Assembly: GCA_965216155.1 (NCBI GenBank) | Contig: CBDCFD010000005.1 | Span: forward strand, 62,001 to 126,000 | DNA length: 64,000 nucleotides | DNA from: CATOSP01 sp965216155 | Lineage (GTDB): Bacteria; Chloroflexota; Dehalococcoidia; Lucifugimonadales; UBA3495 | Reading direction: 5' to 3' | Part shown: positions 53,288 to 61,608 of the stretch, in pieces | How positions within the stretch are numbered: the first letter of the stretch is position 1 | How the letters are laid out: every line of letters begins with the position of its first letter | Made by a program: the position numbers and the translations under genes | The notes under the pieces: model-generated | Told to the model about the DNA's origin: nothing | What the model saw: the letters and a program-made list of their open reading frames with translations, nothing else | Database searches by the model: none

Positions 53288-53803
53288 TCATTCTTTTTCA
53301 GTATGACCAGGTGTGCGTGGGTTGGTTGGGTTGGAATGATTCTCATTTGCTGATGGCGATGGATTCTCCGGTATAGGTTTGTCAGCAAGGCACCAGGTAT
53401 TGTTGCCGACGTTGATGAACCTAGTCTTGGCTCCATTAAGGGAGTTACGGAGTTGAGTCTTGGGATCGGCAGTCCCGTGAAACTCCACTCTCCAGCGTTG
53501 CGCCCAGTAAAGGATGTCACTGATGTGCATCGGTCTGTCGTGAAGCTCCAAGATTTCTTGGAAGATTTGTACGTTTGGTTTGTCGTTATACTTGTTGGTG
53601 GCAAGACTGCGGTTAGCATTCCTTTGGTTCATAATTCCGCCTATGTTTGCCTCTTGATAATACTTCTCGGCTGTTTCAAGGAGTGAATGGAAGTGTTGTA
53701 GCTTCTCGTTGTCGGCAATATTGGTGTTCATTTCCTCTCGGCTGATGTGGACTTCGGCTTCAATTTCCTTCATGCCTTTGATTATATTGCTTGTGTTTTC
53801 CAC
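53288..53803 (-). CDS. HARE-HTH-like domain protein
   Basis: 171 aa. Helical N-terminus, then IFQEILELHDRPMHISDILYWAQRWRVEFHGTADPKTQLRNSLN and FINVGNNTWCLADKP, the layout of the HB1/HARE winged-helix domain found beside restriction and DNA-modifying enzymes. Acidic/polar tail. Lower GC than its surroundings. Function unknown, probably DNA-linked. Confidence 0.55.
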   Translation of the reverse strand: MENTSNIIKGMKEIEAEVHISREEMNTNIADNEKLQHFHSLLETAEKYYQEANIGGIMNQRNANRSLATNKYNDKPNVQIFQEILELHDRPMHISDILYWAQRWRVEFHGTADPKTQLRNSLNGAKTRFINVGNNTWCLADKPIPENPSPSANENHSNPTNPRTPGHTEKE

Positions 53804-53896
53804 TTTCTTCTCCTGTTATAGGCAAGGTGTAGAGTTGGGTTGGAATTGTGACTGTTTGTGTCTTTAACTCGGTTGTAGTTCTGGATACGATTGAAT

Positions 53897-53960
53897 TGGT
53901 GGAGAGAGGGGGACTCGAACCCCCGTCGCACGGATTTGAAGGCCAGCGACCCCACCTGGG
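53897..53960 (-). tRNA. tRNA 3'-half with CCA end and TCA in the anticodon-like loop
   Basis: Minus strand. T-arm GGGGG-TTCGAGT-CCCCC (53908-53924), acceptor 3' strand TCTCTCC (53901-53907), A and CCA (53897-53900). Upstream is loop CTTCAAA, with TCA at the anticodon position, and spacing that fits a class I tRNA. The expected 5' acceptor GGAGAGA is not found, and the anticodon stem pairs poorly. The loop is identical to that of selenocysteine tRNA and CCC-AGGT-GGGG just before it resembles its D-arm, but the long variable arm is absent. Best read as a tRNA fragment, possibly an integration scar. Confidence 0.5.
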
Positions 53961-54011
53961 CACCCCACAAAAATACCGGGGGGGGATGAACACCTCCTTT
54001 CCGGTCATAGA

Positions 54012-54060
54012 TAAAGCGGCCCCGATGCTGTGAGAAGTTAGGCGGGGTCGCTTATTTTGT
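54012..54060 (+). terminator. Hairpin terminator beside the tRNA-like sequence
   Basis: AAGCGGCCCCG (54014-54024) pairs with CGGGGTCGCTT (54043-54053), one G-T pair, then ATTTTGT. Rightward orientation is favoured by the T-rich tail. Confidence 0.6.
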
Positions 54061-54440
54061 GTTGCCTGTATTTTAAGCGATTGGCCGGTTTGGGTCAATG
54101 CGCGGTAGACATTTGTGTGGAAAACGTCTTTTGGGAAGGTCTTTCCGGCTATGTCATGCGCGGAGCCTGTGAAGGCTGTTGGAGCCGTCAACAGGCCCTA
54201 TGGGTCTGTGAAGTGGCGGGGCACGGATTTGAGGCTGTCTGGGCAATGTGGGAGTGTCGAGAATCGTAGCTGTTTTGGCTAATTCTGCTGCTAAAACCGG
54301 GCAGTCTGAGTTATGCAATTGTCTCGGATACAACTAAATATTGCCAATGTCAATAGGTCGCAGTAAGATTGAAGATGCTTGATTGACTTGTGCTAGCACG
54401 TTAGTTTATCGAGACTCGCTGGGTTATGTAAGGGCAATGA
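54061..54440. other. Intergenic stretch without recognised gene
   Basis: About 380 bp. A rightward frame of 70 codons (54057-54269) is Cys/Trp-rich and unconvincing. Nothing else recognised. Confidence 0.4.
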
Positions 54441-54842
54441 GTGTTCCGCGACCACGAGACCAAGTACCTAGTCGTATCGGTTTCTCTGGTTCCTGTGTTT
54501 ACACTGCTTCTTGCGTCATACGAGATGTTCTACAAGACCAGCGATTCGGGACTCGATACTGTTATTGCGATAGCTCACGGAGTGAGTGCTGCCGTTGCAA
54601 TCACGATAACGCTCGTAGCTACCTGGGAGGTTGTCTGGATGGTATTGGCAAACCGATTAAAGGAACGTTGGTCAAAAGAAGCGAGGCAGGAAGGGCTACA
54701 GGAAGGGCTACAAAAAGCTAATCTTCTTTGGGTTTCCTGGAACGAACGTCGTAAGGAAGCGGAGAGGAACAACGAACCTTTTGACGAGCCGCCCCCAAAT
54801 GTGGGGAACATCAATAACGAGGAATTTCTGGTCAGTCCTTAA
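54441..54842 (+). CDS. Small two-helix membrane protein, unknown
   Basis: 133 aa: two transmembrane helices (about residues 9-28 and 41-68), then a charged cytoplasmic segment with EGLQEGLQKANLLWVSWNERRKEAERNNEPFDEPPPN. The Lys/Arg/Glu-rich tail and short acidic end resemble small proteins seen widely near mobile regions. No function assigned. Confidence 0.5.
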   Translation: MFRDHETKYLVVSVSLVPVFTLLLASYEMFYKTSDSGLDTVIAIAHGVSAAVAITITLVATWEVVWMVLANRLKERWSKEARQEGLQEGLQKANLLWVSWNERRKEAERNNEPFDEPPPNVGNINNEEFLVSP

Positions 54843-54921
54843 ATGGATGAGGCGATGACGAGTTGAAATGGGAAATGGGATTCAGGAAATTCTCCGATAC
54901 GTGAAGCCATTGGGGTCATTG

Positions 54922-55080
54922 ATGCCACGTAAGAAGAAAGACCGAGGCCGCCCGGTCAAATACCCGATGCCCCCAAAGATAGACGCGGACCCGGAGACCA
55001 TTGCAGAGGTGGTCCTGCGGGCCAAACCCAAGAAAGTATGGCGATACGAGCAAAAGGCGGGCCGAAGTCGGTTAAGCTAA
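54922..55080 (+). CDS. Short conserved-type hypothetical (MPRKKKxRGRPVKYP)
   Basis: 52 aa starting MPRKKKDRGRPVKYPMPPKIDADPETIAEVVLRAKPKKVWRYEQ. The AT-hook-like RGRPVK and the DxxPETIAEVVLRAKP segment recall short proteins recurrent in actinobacterial and Chloroflexota genomes. Start placed at ATG 54922; upstream codons look non-coding. Confidence 0.5.
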   Translation: MPRKKKDRGRPVKYPMPPKIDADPETIAEVVLRAKPKKVWRYEQKAGRSRLS

Positions 55081-55293
55081 CCCTCGTAGCCTAGTGTCTT
55101 TCGGTCCGATCAAACCTTCGTATGGCAGATGTTTGCCGACCGACCTTCGAGCCATCATTGCCATCTGGTCGGCGGTGTCAAGCGGGCGGTGGTTGTAGCG
55201 ACCTTCAAACTCCGTGACATATCGGTCAAGATGTTTCGCGCTGTTCCAGGCCGGGATTGCGAGCCTGCTTGTGATACAATCCCCGGCGTCGTT

Positions 55294-55704
55294 ATGGTTG
55301 AATCGGTCCGGTCCGGGCGTTTCGTTAAGCCCACGTTAAGTAGAGTGAAGCCGGTCCGGGGATGCTTCCCTCCTCCACCCGGTATCTCCAGATACTTGCT
55401 TCTCGTTACGGTTATCGTGTTGTCCGCGGTTTTGCTGTCAGCCTGTTGGGAGTTGGACGATTATTCCAGTACGAAGACGGAATGGAAGAGCGGAAAAGTT
55501 GTGGACGTCGTGGAGCGTAACCCGGAAGAAGTGGAATGGCTGCGGCTGCGGACCCCCGAGGGTGAAGTTTGGAGCTTTACATCTGACGGCCCGCTGCCGT
55601 TCATGCCCGCCCATTTCCGGCAACACCAGGTATTGGGGCAGACGGTTACGGTCTTCTATCTGACCAGGTATGGAGTGCTGGTCGCCATCCACGCTACTGA
55701 CTGA
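55294..55704 (+). CDS. Small lipoprotein of unknown function
   Basis: 136 aa. A basic N-terminus, hydrophobic stretch and lipobox LLSAC are followed by a compact beta-rich domain (EWKSGKVVDVVERNPEEVEWLRLRTPEGEVWSFTSDG) with an OB/SH3-like look. Not recognised. A heptamer array follows its stop. Confidence 0.55.
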   Translation: MVESVRSGRFVKPTLSRVKPVRGCFPPPPGISRYLLLVTVIVLSAVLLSACWELDDYSSTKTEWKSGKVVDVVERNPEEVEWLRLRTPEGEVWSFTSDGPLPFMPAHFRQHQVLGQTVTVFYLTRYGVLVAIHATD

Positions 55705-55721
55705 CGGGGGGTTGGGGGGCT

Positions 55722-55777
55722 AGTGATTAGTGGTTAGCCGTCAACTACTATCCACTATCCACTAGCCCCCAGCCACT
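55722..55777. repeat. Degenerate heptamer array 2
   Basis: Eight units in register: AGTGATT, AGTGGTT, AGCCGTC, AACTACT, ATCCACT twice, AGCCCCC, AGCCACT. CTAGTG at the left and CACTAG at the right make a hairpin with the flanking G and C runs. It fills the gap between two convergent stop codons. Confidence 0.65.
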
Positions 55778-56675
55778 ACAGCACTTCGCGCAGCGCCGCC
55801 TCGATCTCCTCCGCCGCGGCGAACTGTTCGAATTTAGCGTGTATCTTGCCCGCTTTGTCGATCACAAAGGTCCAGGGCTCGGAGGGCAGCGACCACTCGT
55901 CCACGGCGTCCACGTAGCCGCCGCTTGGCGGCCGGGCTCCCTTGATCAAATGCGGGTTTTTGAAGACCTCCACGTGGATGAAGTTCGCCTGGCCGGAATA
56001 ACGTTCTCTCAGTTGGGACACGATATCAAGCTGGGGTCCGCACGTGGCCGACACGCAGAACTTGGGCGTGGAGAACGCTATGAGGACCGGTTTGTCCTCT
56101 TCCAGGGCTTCACGCACCGATAGCCGGTAGAGGTCCGGGTCGGGGGTGAAATCGCTGGTGATGGTGGCGATATCGGTGGTGTCCGACAGTGTGGCGGTCA
56201 AACTCCGGGGAGCGGGATCTCCAACGGCGGGGGTCGCGGACCTCTCTTTGACTTCCACCGCGCCCTTGGCCACGATGGGATTGCCGTCCTCCCCGGTAAC
56301 CGTGGCCTCCACTTCCCAAAAGCCCGGGGTGTCGAAGTTGAGCGTCGTGGAGAAGGTCCCCTGCCCGCCCAAATGCCACTTTATGAAGGTGGCCACGGAC
56401 GATGCACGTTCCACCCCGGGGCCTTCACCAGGCGGCAGGAGCAAGGCGCGGACCTTCGCTTCGCCGCCGCGCACGGGCATTCCGTTCAAGTCGACCAACC
56501 CGAAGGCCACCCGGTTGCCGCCTACCGCGAGGTCGCGGGTGATTATGACCGCGCTCACTTCGGGGAGGGGTGGAAGCTCCGGTGCCCCCGGCGGCGCACC
56601 CCGGCACGCCCCGGCCAACACCAGGGCCAGGGCTCCGAGGCAGGCGAGAAGAAGCCGGCGATAGCGGCGGGTCAT
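55776..56675 (-). CDS. Lipoprotein with C-terminal thioredoxin-like domain
   Basis: 299 aa. Signal with lipobox VLAGAC, then a beta-sandwich domain (VGGNRVAFGLVDLNGMPVRGGEAKVRALL) and a thioredoxin-fold part with PVLIAFSTPKFCVSATCGPQLD, where the two Cys are five residues apart instead of CxxC. FIHVEVFKNP and PWTFVIDKAGKIHAKFEQ follow the fold. ATG 56675 overlaps the MmgE/PrpD stop (ATGA). Confidence 0.75.
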   Translation of the reverse strand: MTRRYRRLLLACLGALALVLAGACRGAPPGAPELPPLPEVSAVIITRDLAVGGNRVAFGLVDLNGMPVRGGEAKVRALLLPPGEGPGVERASSVATFIKWHLGGQGTFSTTLNFDTPGFWEVEATVTGEDGNPIVAKGAVEVKERSATPAVGDPAPRSLTATLSDTTDIATITSDFTPDPDLYRLSVREALEEDKPVLIAFSTPKFCVSATCGPQLDIVSQLRERYSGQANFIHVEVFKNPHLIKGARPPSGGYVDAVDEWSLPSEPWTFVIDKAGKIHAKFEQFAAAEEIEAALREVL

Positions 56676-58084
56676 GCGTCCTGTTGCCGGACACATAGAC
56701 TTATCATCTCAGAGACGTCCGGTTGCTCCTCCAGGGCGCTCACAGTGGATACAAGGGCATCCAGCCGGTACGTGGGCCACTGCATTTCAGGGAACAACGC
56801 GCTAATTCGTTGGACTTCGGTGGCCAGGTCCCACTCCAGCTCGTTGCCCTGGTACTCGCCCTGGTAGGTCGTGCCTCCCCTGACTTCAATGGTAATGCGG
56901 GGAGCAAAGGCGGGCCGATCCTTGTGACCGGCCACCCGAACCCTCCCCATGAGGTCGATGACGTCCCGGGATTCCTGGGACGAGGCCTCGCCCGGATCCA
57001 GCCTGGCCTTCAGCGGCGGATAGGACCCGTGGACGCAGGTGTAGGCCGCGAAGTAGTGCGTGCTGCCCACGCCGGGGGAAGTACGCTGAGGATTGGGGAA
57101 TTCCGGGGAGGGGTAGAGGGTTTCCAGCCAGTTCATGTCGATGGTAATGCTTTCGATGGCGCCGGGAGAAATTATATGCCTGGACCGGATCTGGGTCATG
57201 AGGTCGATGACCGGGCAGTTGTAGCCCGCCGTTTGATAAATCTTGGGGGTTACGTGGAGCACTTCCCAACGCGCGCCGAGTTCATCGGTGACCTTGGACA
57301 TTTCGGTCTCGTTCGGACCCGAGAAAGTGTAGGATAGCTGGCCTCTGTTGTTGCCGGTGAAGGCGTTGTAAAAGCCGGCTGCGCCCTCCAGAGCCGTTTC
57401 CGACCCCCTGACCCCCTCCTGGGACAATAGGGCGGCCATGATCCCGCTTCTCGTGGCGTTTGGTTCATGGAACAGCATCTCCTGGCCGCCGGAGCTTGCT
57501 CCCTCGGTGGTCCCGCCGGTGAAGGTGCAGGCCAAGGCCAGGGCGGTTACCATCTGGTCTTCGCTAAGGCCCAGGAGCTTGCCCGTGGTCACCGCCGCCC
57601 CAAGCGTGCCGTAGACGGGACTGGAGCGGAAACCGCGGGCCTGGGTTGAGGGGATGAAGTCCCCCGCGATCCGCGCCTCCACCTCGTAGCCTGCCACCAG
57701 GGCAGTTAGCAAGTCCCGGCCGCTCTTGACGCCAAGCTCCGCTGTGGCCAGGCCCGCCGGGATGTTGCAGGGGCCGGGGTGGATGAGCATCCGGTAAGAG
57801 TCCGACTGGTTGGTGGCGTGCATCAGCTTGCTGTTGGCGAAGGCTGCGCCGCATCGGGTTGCCCGGGCGCCGTCCACAAGGATGGTTGCCCCGTCGGTCT
57901 TGCTTTCTTCGGATTTGGCAAGCTCGATGGACGCCGCGCCGTGCCGGGTCCCCGCGCCTACGATAGAGGTGACCAGGGCGTGGAGCACCGACGCCTTGAT
58001 CTTGTCCACGACTTCGGGCGGCAATGCCTCGTATTCCAGTGAGGTTGCGAACCTGGCTAGCGTCCGGCTCAAAGAATCCGGCAT
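56672..58084 (-). CDS. MmgE/PrpD-family protein
   Basis: 470 aa. LGAAVTTGKLLGLSEDQMVTALALACTFTGG, DGARATRCGAAFANSKLMHATNQSD and YQTAGYNCPVIDLM match the family (2-methylcitrate dehydratase, itaconate and related lyases). Start at ATG 58084 (MPDSLSRTL) after AGGAGGGG. Substrate unknown. Confidence 0.85.
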   Translation of the reverse strand: MPDSLSRTLARFATSLEYEALPPEVVDKIKASVLHALVTSIVGAGTRHGAASIELAKSEESKTDGATILVDGARATRCGAAFANSKLMHATNQSDSYRMLIHPGPCNIPAGLATAELGVKSGRDLLTALVAGYEVEARIAGDFIPSTQARGFRSSPVYGTLGAAVTTGKLLGLSEDQMVTALALACTFTGGTTEGASSGGQEMLFHEPNATRSGIMAALLSQEGVRGSETALEGAAGFYNAFTGNNRGQLSYTFSGPNETEMSKVTDELGARWEVLHVTPKIYQTAGYNCPVIDLMTQIRSRHIISPGAIESITIDMNWLETLYPSPEFPNPQRTSPGVGSTHYFAAYTCVHGSYPPLKARLDPGEASSQESRDVIDLMGRVRVAGHKDRPAFAPRITIEVRGGTTYQGEYQGNELEWDLATEVQRISALFPEMQWPTYRLDALVSTVSALEEQPDVSEMISLCVRQQDA

Positions 58085-58138
58085 ATCTCCCCTCCTTAAA
58101 AAAACTAAAACTGCCCACCGGCGTCCGGCCACGGGCGC

Positions 58139-58711
58139 CTAGATGAGATCGTGCATGTACCGGTGGAGCACGTACTTGATGCAGGCCAGCAGTAATACGG
58201 CCCCGACTATGATGGATATGGTGAGAGGGTCCCAAGCCTTGGTAGCTATTCCCAGGACAGTCCCGGACGCCGGTGGATGCTCGGTGTTGGTTACCGCCAT
58301 CAAGAAGATAAGAATCCCCACCGAGAGCGCCAGCGCGAAGTTTCGGACCAACGTACCCTCGTGCGGGAAGAAATCAAACTGGGACGAGAACAATAGCCAG
58401 GAAAAGGCCGAGCCAACGAGGAGGCCAAGGACATGGCCTCCGATCAGCGAACGCGGGGTCCCGGACCGGCTGGAGGGGTGCATGAACACTATGAGGACAC
58501 TGGACGCCAACCCGGCGGCGATTGCTGCGTCGGACAATGAATCAACCAAGAGCAGGACCGCCAGCATTGCGGTTGTGGCGAGCCCGGCCTGGACCCAATA
58601 TGCCCTGGGGGAACGGCGGAACTGCGGGTCGATAATGCGTCGATTGACGGAGATATGAGCGCCGGAGGCGAGCCGGTGCGTTACGCACCGTACTTGTTGG
58701 CCGAGACTCAC
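58139..58711 (-). CDS. HPP-family integral membrane protein
   Basis: About 190 aa with four or five transmembrane helices. The name motif appears as NTEHPPASGTVLG, with FMHPSSRSGTPRSLIGGHVLG earlier: the HPP pattern found in nitrite/unknown transport proteins. N-terminal start uncertain; upstream 20 residues are non-conserved. Confidence 0.78.
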   Translation of the reverse strand: MSLGQQVRCVTHRLASGAHISVNRRIIDPQFRRSPRAYWVQAGLATTAMLAVLLLVDSLSDAAIAAGLASSVLIVFMHPSSRSGTPRSLIGGHVLGLLVGSAFSWLLFSSQFDFFPHEGTLVRNFALALSVGILIFLMAVTNTEHPPASGTVLGIATKAWDPLTISIIVGAVLLLACIKYVLHRYMHDLI

Positions 58712-58735
58712 GAGTTAGGGACTTGCCAGAGCCGC

Positions 58736-59536
58736 TTACGCTTCTTCGAGGCTGCGGACGAAATCCAGCCAGACCCGGGCGCAGGGGACGGGAAGGATGT
58801 GCTGAACGAAGCCGGACACCCCGGGGAACACCACGGCCCTGCCGTTGGGGAAGAGGTCTGCGGCGCCCCTGAAGTCGCCAAGCACTTCCTCGCGGAGGCT
58901 GGCGGCTGCCAATACCAGCACAGGGGTCTGGACATCTTTGAGTAGGAGTCTCAGGTCCCCGCCCACATTGCGCTGGAACCCGCTCACCACGTGGGCCGGG
59001 GTCGCCGCCATCTGGCCGGCGTACCAGCGGATGTAGGCCGGGTCGACCATCTGGGGGTCCAGCCGCCGGGTGATCGTGCTCTCCACCCAGGCAGACACTC
59101 CTTCCCGGTCGATCAACTCCGCGCTTTCCCCGTGATGGGGGTCGAGGAAGCTGGTGGGGGAGGTGCAAACCGTCAGGGACTTCAATCGCTCTTGGTGCAT
59201 GGTGGCGAAGCGCATGGAGATGGAGCCGCCAACGGTTTCACCAACCAAGTGGAACTTGTCCAACCCCAGGGAGTCAACGAAACCCAGCAGGTCACCGGCG
59301 AAATTGTCCAGCGACCAGGGGTAACCCGGCTCAGGCACGTCGGACTGACCCATGCCACGCATGTCGAGGCGAATAACGCGGTAGTGGCGGGCCAGCACCG
59401 GGACCCAGCCGAACCACATCTTATGGTTTTTGGCCATCCCGTGGTGCAGAACGACCGTCTCCGGCTCGGTCCAGGGGTCGGTGAAGTCGTCGATTTTATA
59501 GAATAACTCTGTGCCGTCTTCCAATCTCGCTTTCAT
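58736..59536 (-). CDS. Alpha/beta hydrolase-fold protein with Thr at the nucleophile position
   Basis: 266 aa. VVLHHGMAKNHKMWFGWVPVLAR, VIRLDMRGMGQSDVPEPG and FHLVGETVGGSISMRFA follow the fold, but the nucleophile elbow is G-E-T101-V-G and not GxSxG. The usual acid strand reads LVLAAASLREEVLGD without a clear catalytic Asp; a His is present in GVSGFVQHILP. The closest families are 3-oxoadipate enol-lactonase-like esterases. Activity is doubtful or different. Confidence 0.8.
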   Translation of the reverse strand: MKARLEDGTELFYKIDDFTDPWTEPETVVLHHGMAKNHKMWFGWVPVLARHYRVIRLDMRGMGQSDVPEPGYPWSLDNFAGDLLGFVDSLGLDKFHLVGETVGGSISMRFATMHQERLKSLTVCTSPTSFLDPHHGESAELIDREGVSAWVESTITRRLDPQMVDPAYIRWYAGQMAATPAHVVSGFQRNVGGDLRLLLKDVQTPVLVLAAASLREEVLGDFRGAADLFPNGRAVVFPGVSGFVQHILPVPCARVWLDFVRSLEEA

Positions 59537-59546
59537 GGCGGCCTCC

Positions 59547-59623
59547 TTAGTGGTTAGTGACGAGTGGTCAGTGGTTAGCGGCCAACGACTGACTGGTGAC
59601 CGCTGGCGACTGATCACTCGCCA
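59547..59623. repeat. Degenerate heptamer array 3
   Basis: Eleven units in register: TTAGTGG, TTAGTGA, CGAGTGG, TCAGTGG, TTAGCGG, CCAACGA, CTGACTG, GTGACCG, CTGGCGA, CTGATCA, CTCGCCA. The first five are AGTGG-rich and the later ones partly complementary. It lies between the CMD-protein stop and the hydrolase start. Confidence 0.65.
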
Positions 59624-59641
59624 CCGGCCCCGGCCACCGGG

Positions 59642-60436
59642 CTAGGCTGAAATTCCCTGCTCCGTGAACACAGATCTGGCAACCCGCATGGCGGAGCGGG
59701 TGGTGAAAAACCCGCCGTAGAGCATCACCTGGATGAATATCTCCATAATCTCGGCGGGAGTCATGCCGATCTGGAAGGCGCCTTGGATGCGGGTGCGGAG
59801 CTGCCGGTCGTACTGTCCGAGGACGCTCATGGCCGAGAGGGAGCACATGGCGCGTTCCTTGGCGTCCAGGTGGGGACGGGTGTTGATTGCGCCCCAATGG
59901 TACTCGATAATCAGCTTGTCAAGCTCCTCCTCCGGTGAGTCCGGCGGAATCGGCAGCGCCGGGGCCCCCAGGACCTCGTCCCGGATCTGATGCCCTTTCT
60001 CGTGCAGGTCTTCGAGGGACTGGGTGGTGTCGTAGACGACTGTAGGGGTGAACTGGATGCCCCGCTCCTCGAAGATTTCCTTGGTGATGTTTATTGCGGT
60101 CTCCACCGCCGGGACTCCCACGTAGAAGGTCAACTGGATGAACACCTCCACCACCCGTTGGGGCGTCATTCCCAGGTTCAAACCACGCTCGATGCTCCGG
60201 CGCAGCAAGGGTATCTGGCCCAGGGCCATCAGGGCGGAAATGGTGCAGATTACCCGGCTTTCCGGAGTCAGCGCCGGGCGGTTCCAGATGGAGCCGAACA
60301 AGCACTCGTCGATGATCCGCTTCAGGTCCGGGGCAAGCTGGTCGATGCCGGGCACTGCGAAGTGTATGGGGTCGCCAGCAGCCATCATAGACCGCATCGA
60401 CTGGCCCTGCTCGAATCTGTCGTTTAGGGTTGTCAA
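59642..60436 (-). CDS. Carboxymuconolactone decarboxylase-like protein, two-domain
   Basis: 264 aa made of two CMD repeats: LTPESRVICTISALMALGQIPLLRRSIERGLNLGMTPQRVVEVFIQLTFYVG and AKERAMCSLSAMSVLGQYDRQLRTRIQGAFQIGMTPAEIMEIFIQVMLYGG. The Cys in each repeat aligns, but AhpD-type CxxC is absent. Likely acts on a lactone or as a small-molecule isomerase; substrate unknown. Confidence 0.85.
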   Translation of the reverse strand: MTTLNDRFEQGQSMRSMMAAGDPIHFAVPGIDQLAPDLKRIIDECLFGSIWNRPALTPESRVICTISALMALGQIPLLRRSIERGLNLGMTPQRVVEVFIQLTFYVGVPAVETAINITKEIFEERGIQFTPTVVYDTTQSLEDLHEKGHQIRDEVLGAPALPIPPDSPEEELDKLIIEYHWGAINTRPHLDAKERAMCSLSAMSVLGQYDRQLRTRIQGAFQIGMTPAEIMEIFIQVMLYGGFFTTRSAMRVARSVFTEQGISA

Positions 60437-60511
60437 GCTCTATCCCTCCTGCCTTTCCGGGATTCTGCGTTCAAAGAATGATTATATTATACGATACGGG
60501 ATTAGACGCAA

Positions 60512-61510
60512 TTAACATGGATGAACAGGATAAATTGGATTTTCTCTATCCTGTTCATCCTGTATATCCATGTCCCGTCCCATGACATCCTCGGAGAACC
60601 AAGCCATGCGCTCGGTTGTCTGGTTCAGGTCGGCGCTGCGAATATCGAATATGATCTGGCTGACTCCGATCCCGGCGTAGGTCTGCACGTCGTGGGCCAC
60701 TTGCTCCGGGTCGCCGGAGAAGCGGCGGCGTCCTTCCCTGGTAGACAATGACGGGTCGTACAGGGGAGCTTTCATTGCTACGTCCACTTCTCCCGGGTCC
60801 CGCCCCGCCCTTTCTGCAAACCGGCGCAGGGTTACCATGCCCTGGGCCAACTCTTCCGGCTCCAGGGGCGCGGCGGGGATCGCTCCAACCGGGTGCCAGC
60901 CGTTGCCCAACTCTGCGGCGCGGCGGATGGCCGGCCTGCTCTGTCCGCCGACCCAGATGGGGGGATGGGGTTTCTGGACGGGTTTGGGCAGGAAGTTTAT
61001 GTTGGAGAACTGGTAGTACTTCCCGTCGAAAGTGGGATTGTCGCTGGTCCACAATTCCTTGAAAGCCTGGAGGTACTCGTTGGTGACCGCGCCCCGCTCG
61101 GCGAAGGGAGGGGCGTCGAGGGCCGCGAACTCCTCCTCCATCCAGCCCACGCCAACTCCCAGGGTGAGCCTGCCCTTGGACAGCACGTCCAGGGTGGCCA
61201 GGATTTTGGCAGCCAGAAGGGGATTCCTGTAGGGGACGATCATCACGCTGGGCACCAGCCGGATATTGGTGGTGATGCCCGCCAGGAAGGTCAGCAAAGT
61301 AAGCTGCTCGAAGTACTCCCCCGAGTCCGCCGGGGGAAAGTCGCCGCCCACGGTATATGGGTAGGGCGAGTCGATCCGGCGCGGCACCAGGATGTGGTCG
61401 CCGACTACCATGTATTGGAAGCCCAGGGCATCTCCGCGGCGGGCGATTTCGGCGAGGGGGTCGGGCTGTGCTGTAGGGCCGTGATTGGGCAGGTAGAATC
61501 CATATTGCAT
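60512..61510 (-). CDS. LLM-class flavin-dependent oxidoreductase (F420-type)
   Basis: 332 aa luciferase-like TIM barrel. QYGFYLPNHGPTAQPDPLAEIARRGDALGFQYMVVGDHILVP, TLDVLSKGRLTLGVGVGWMEEEFAAL and HPPIWVGGQSRPAIRRAAELGNGWHPVG match the F420-dependent group. ATG 61510 is the family-like start. The last ~15 residues (DIQDEQDRENPIYPV) come from an inverted repeat that also supplies the stop. Confidence 0.85.
   Translation of the reverse strand: MQYGFYLPNHGPTAQPDPLAEIARRGDALGFQYMVVGDHILVPRRIDSPYPYTVGGDFPPADSGEYFEQLTLLTFLAGITTNIRLVPSVMIVPYRNPLLAAKILATLDVLSKGRLTLGVGVGWMEEEFAALDAPPFAERGAVTNEYLQAFKELWTSDNPTFDGKYYQFSNINFLPKPVQKPHPPIWVGGQSRPAIRRAAELGNGWHPVGAIPAAPLEPEELAQGMVTLRRFAERAGRDPGEVDVAMKAPLYDPSLSTREGRRRFSGDPEQVAHDVQTYAGIGVSQIIFDIRSADLNQTTERMAWFSEDVMGRDMDIQDEQDRENPIYPVHPC
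60515..60573. repeat. Inverted repeat at the 3' end of the LLM gene
   Basis: Left arm ACATGGATGAACAGGATA and right arm TATCCTGTTCATCC with a TGTATATCCATG extension, loop AATTGGATTTTCTC. It resembles repeats of this wording found in many unrelated bacterial genomes, and it encodes the protein's C-terminus. Confidence 0.6.
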
Positions 61511-61608
61511 TGTGCTGCTCCTTTGGGGCGTGTGGTCCGGTAAGACCAATTGGCTCCGGCAACCGTCTCCGGTCACGGCCCCGACATGGATTGGGGGGCC
61601 GGACGCGC

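Noticed and set aside
53897..53997. Complete selenocysteine tRNA ending at 53897
   Set aside because: An acceptor from GGAGGTGT near 53997 gives only six of eight pairs including wobbles. The arm order does not fit, and no long variable arm lies between the anticodon loop and the T-arm.
54057..54269. 70-codon rightward frame
   Set aside because: Cys/Trp-rich, no ribosome site, follows a terminator; no support.
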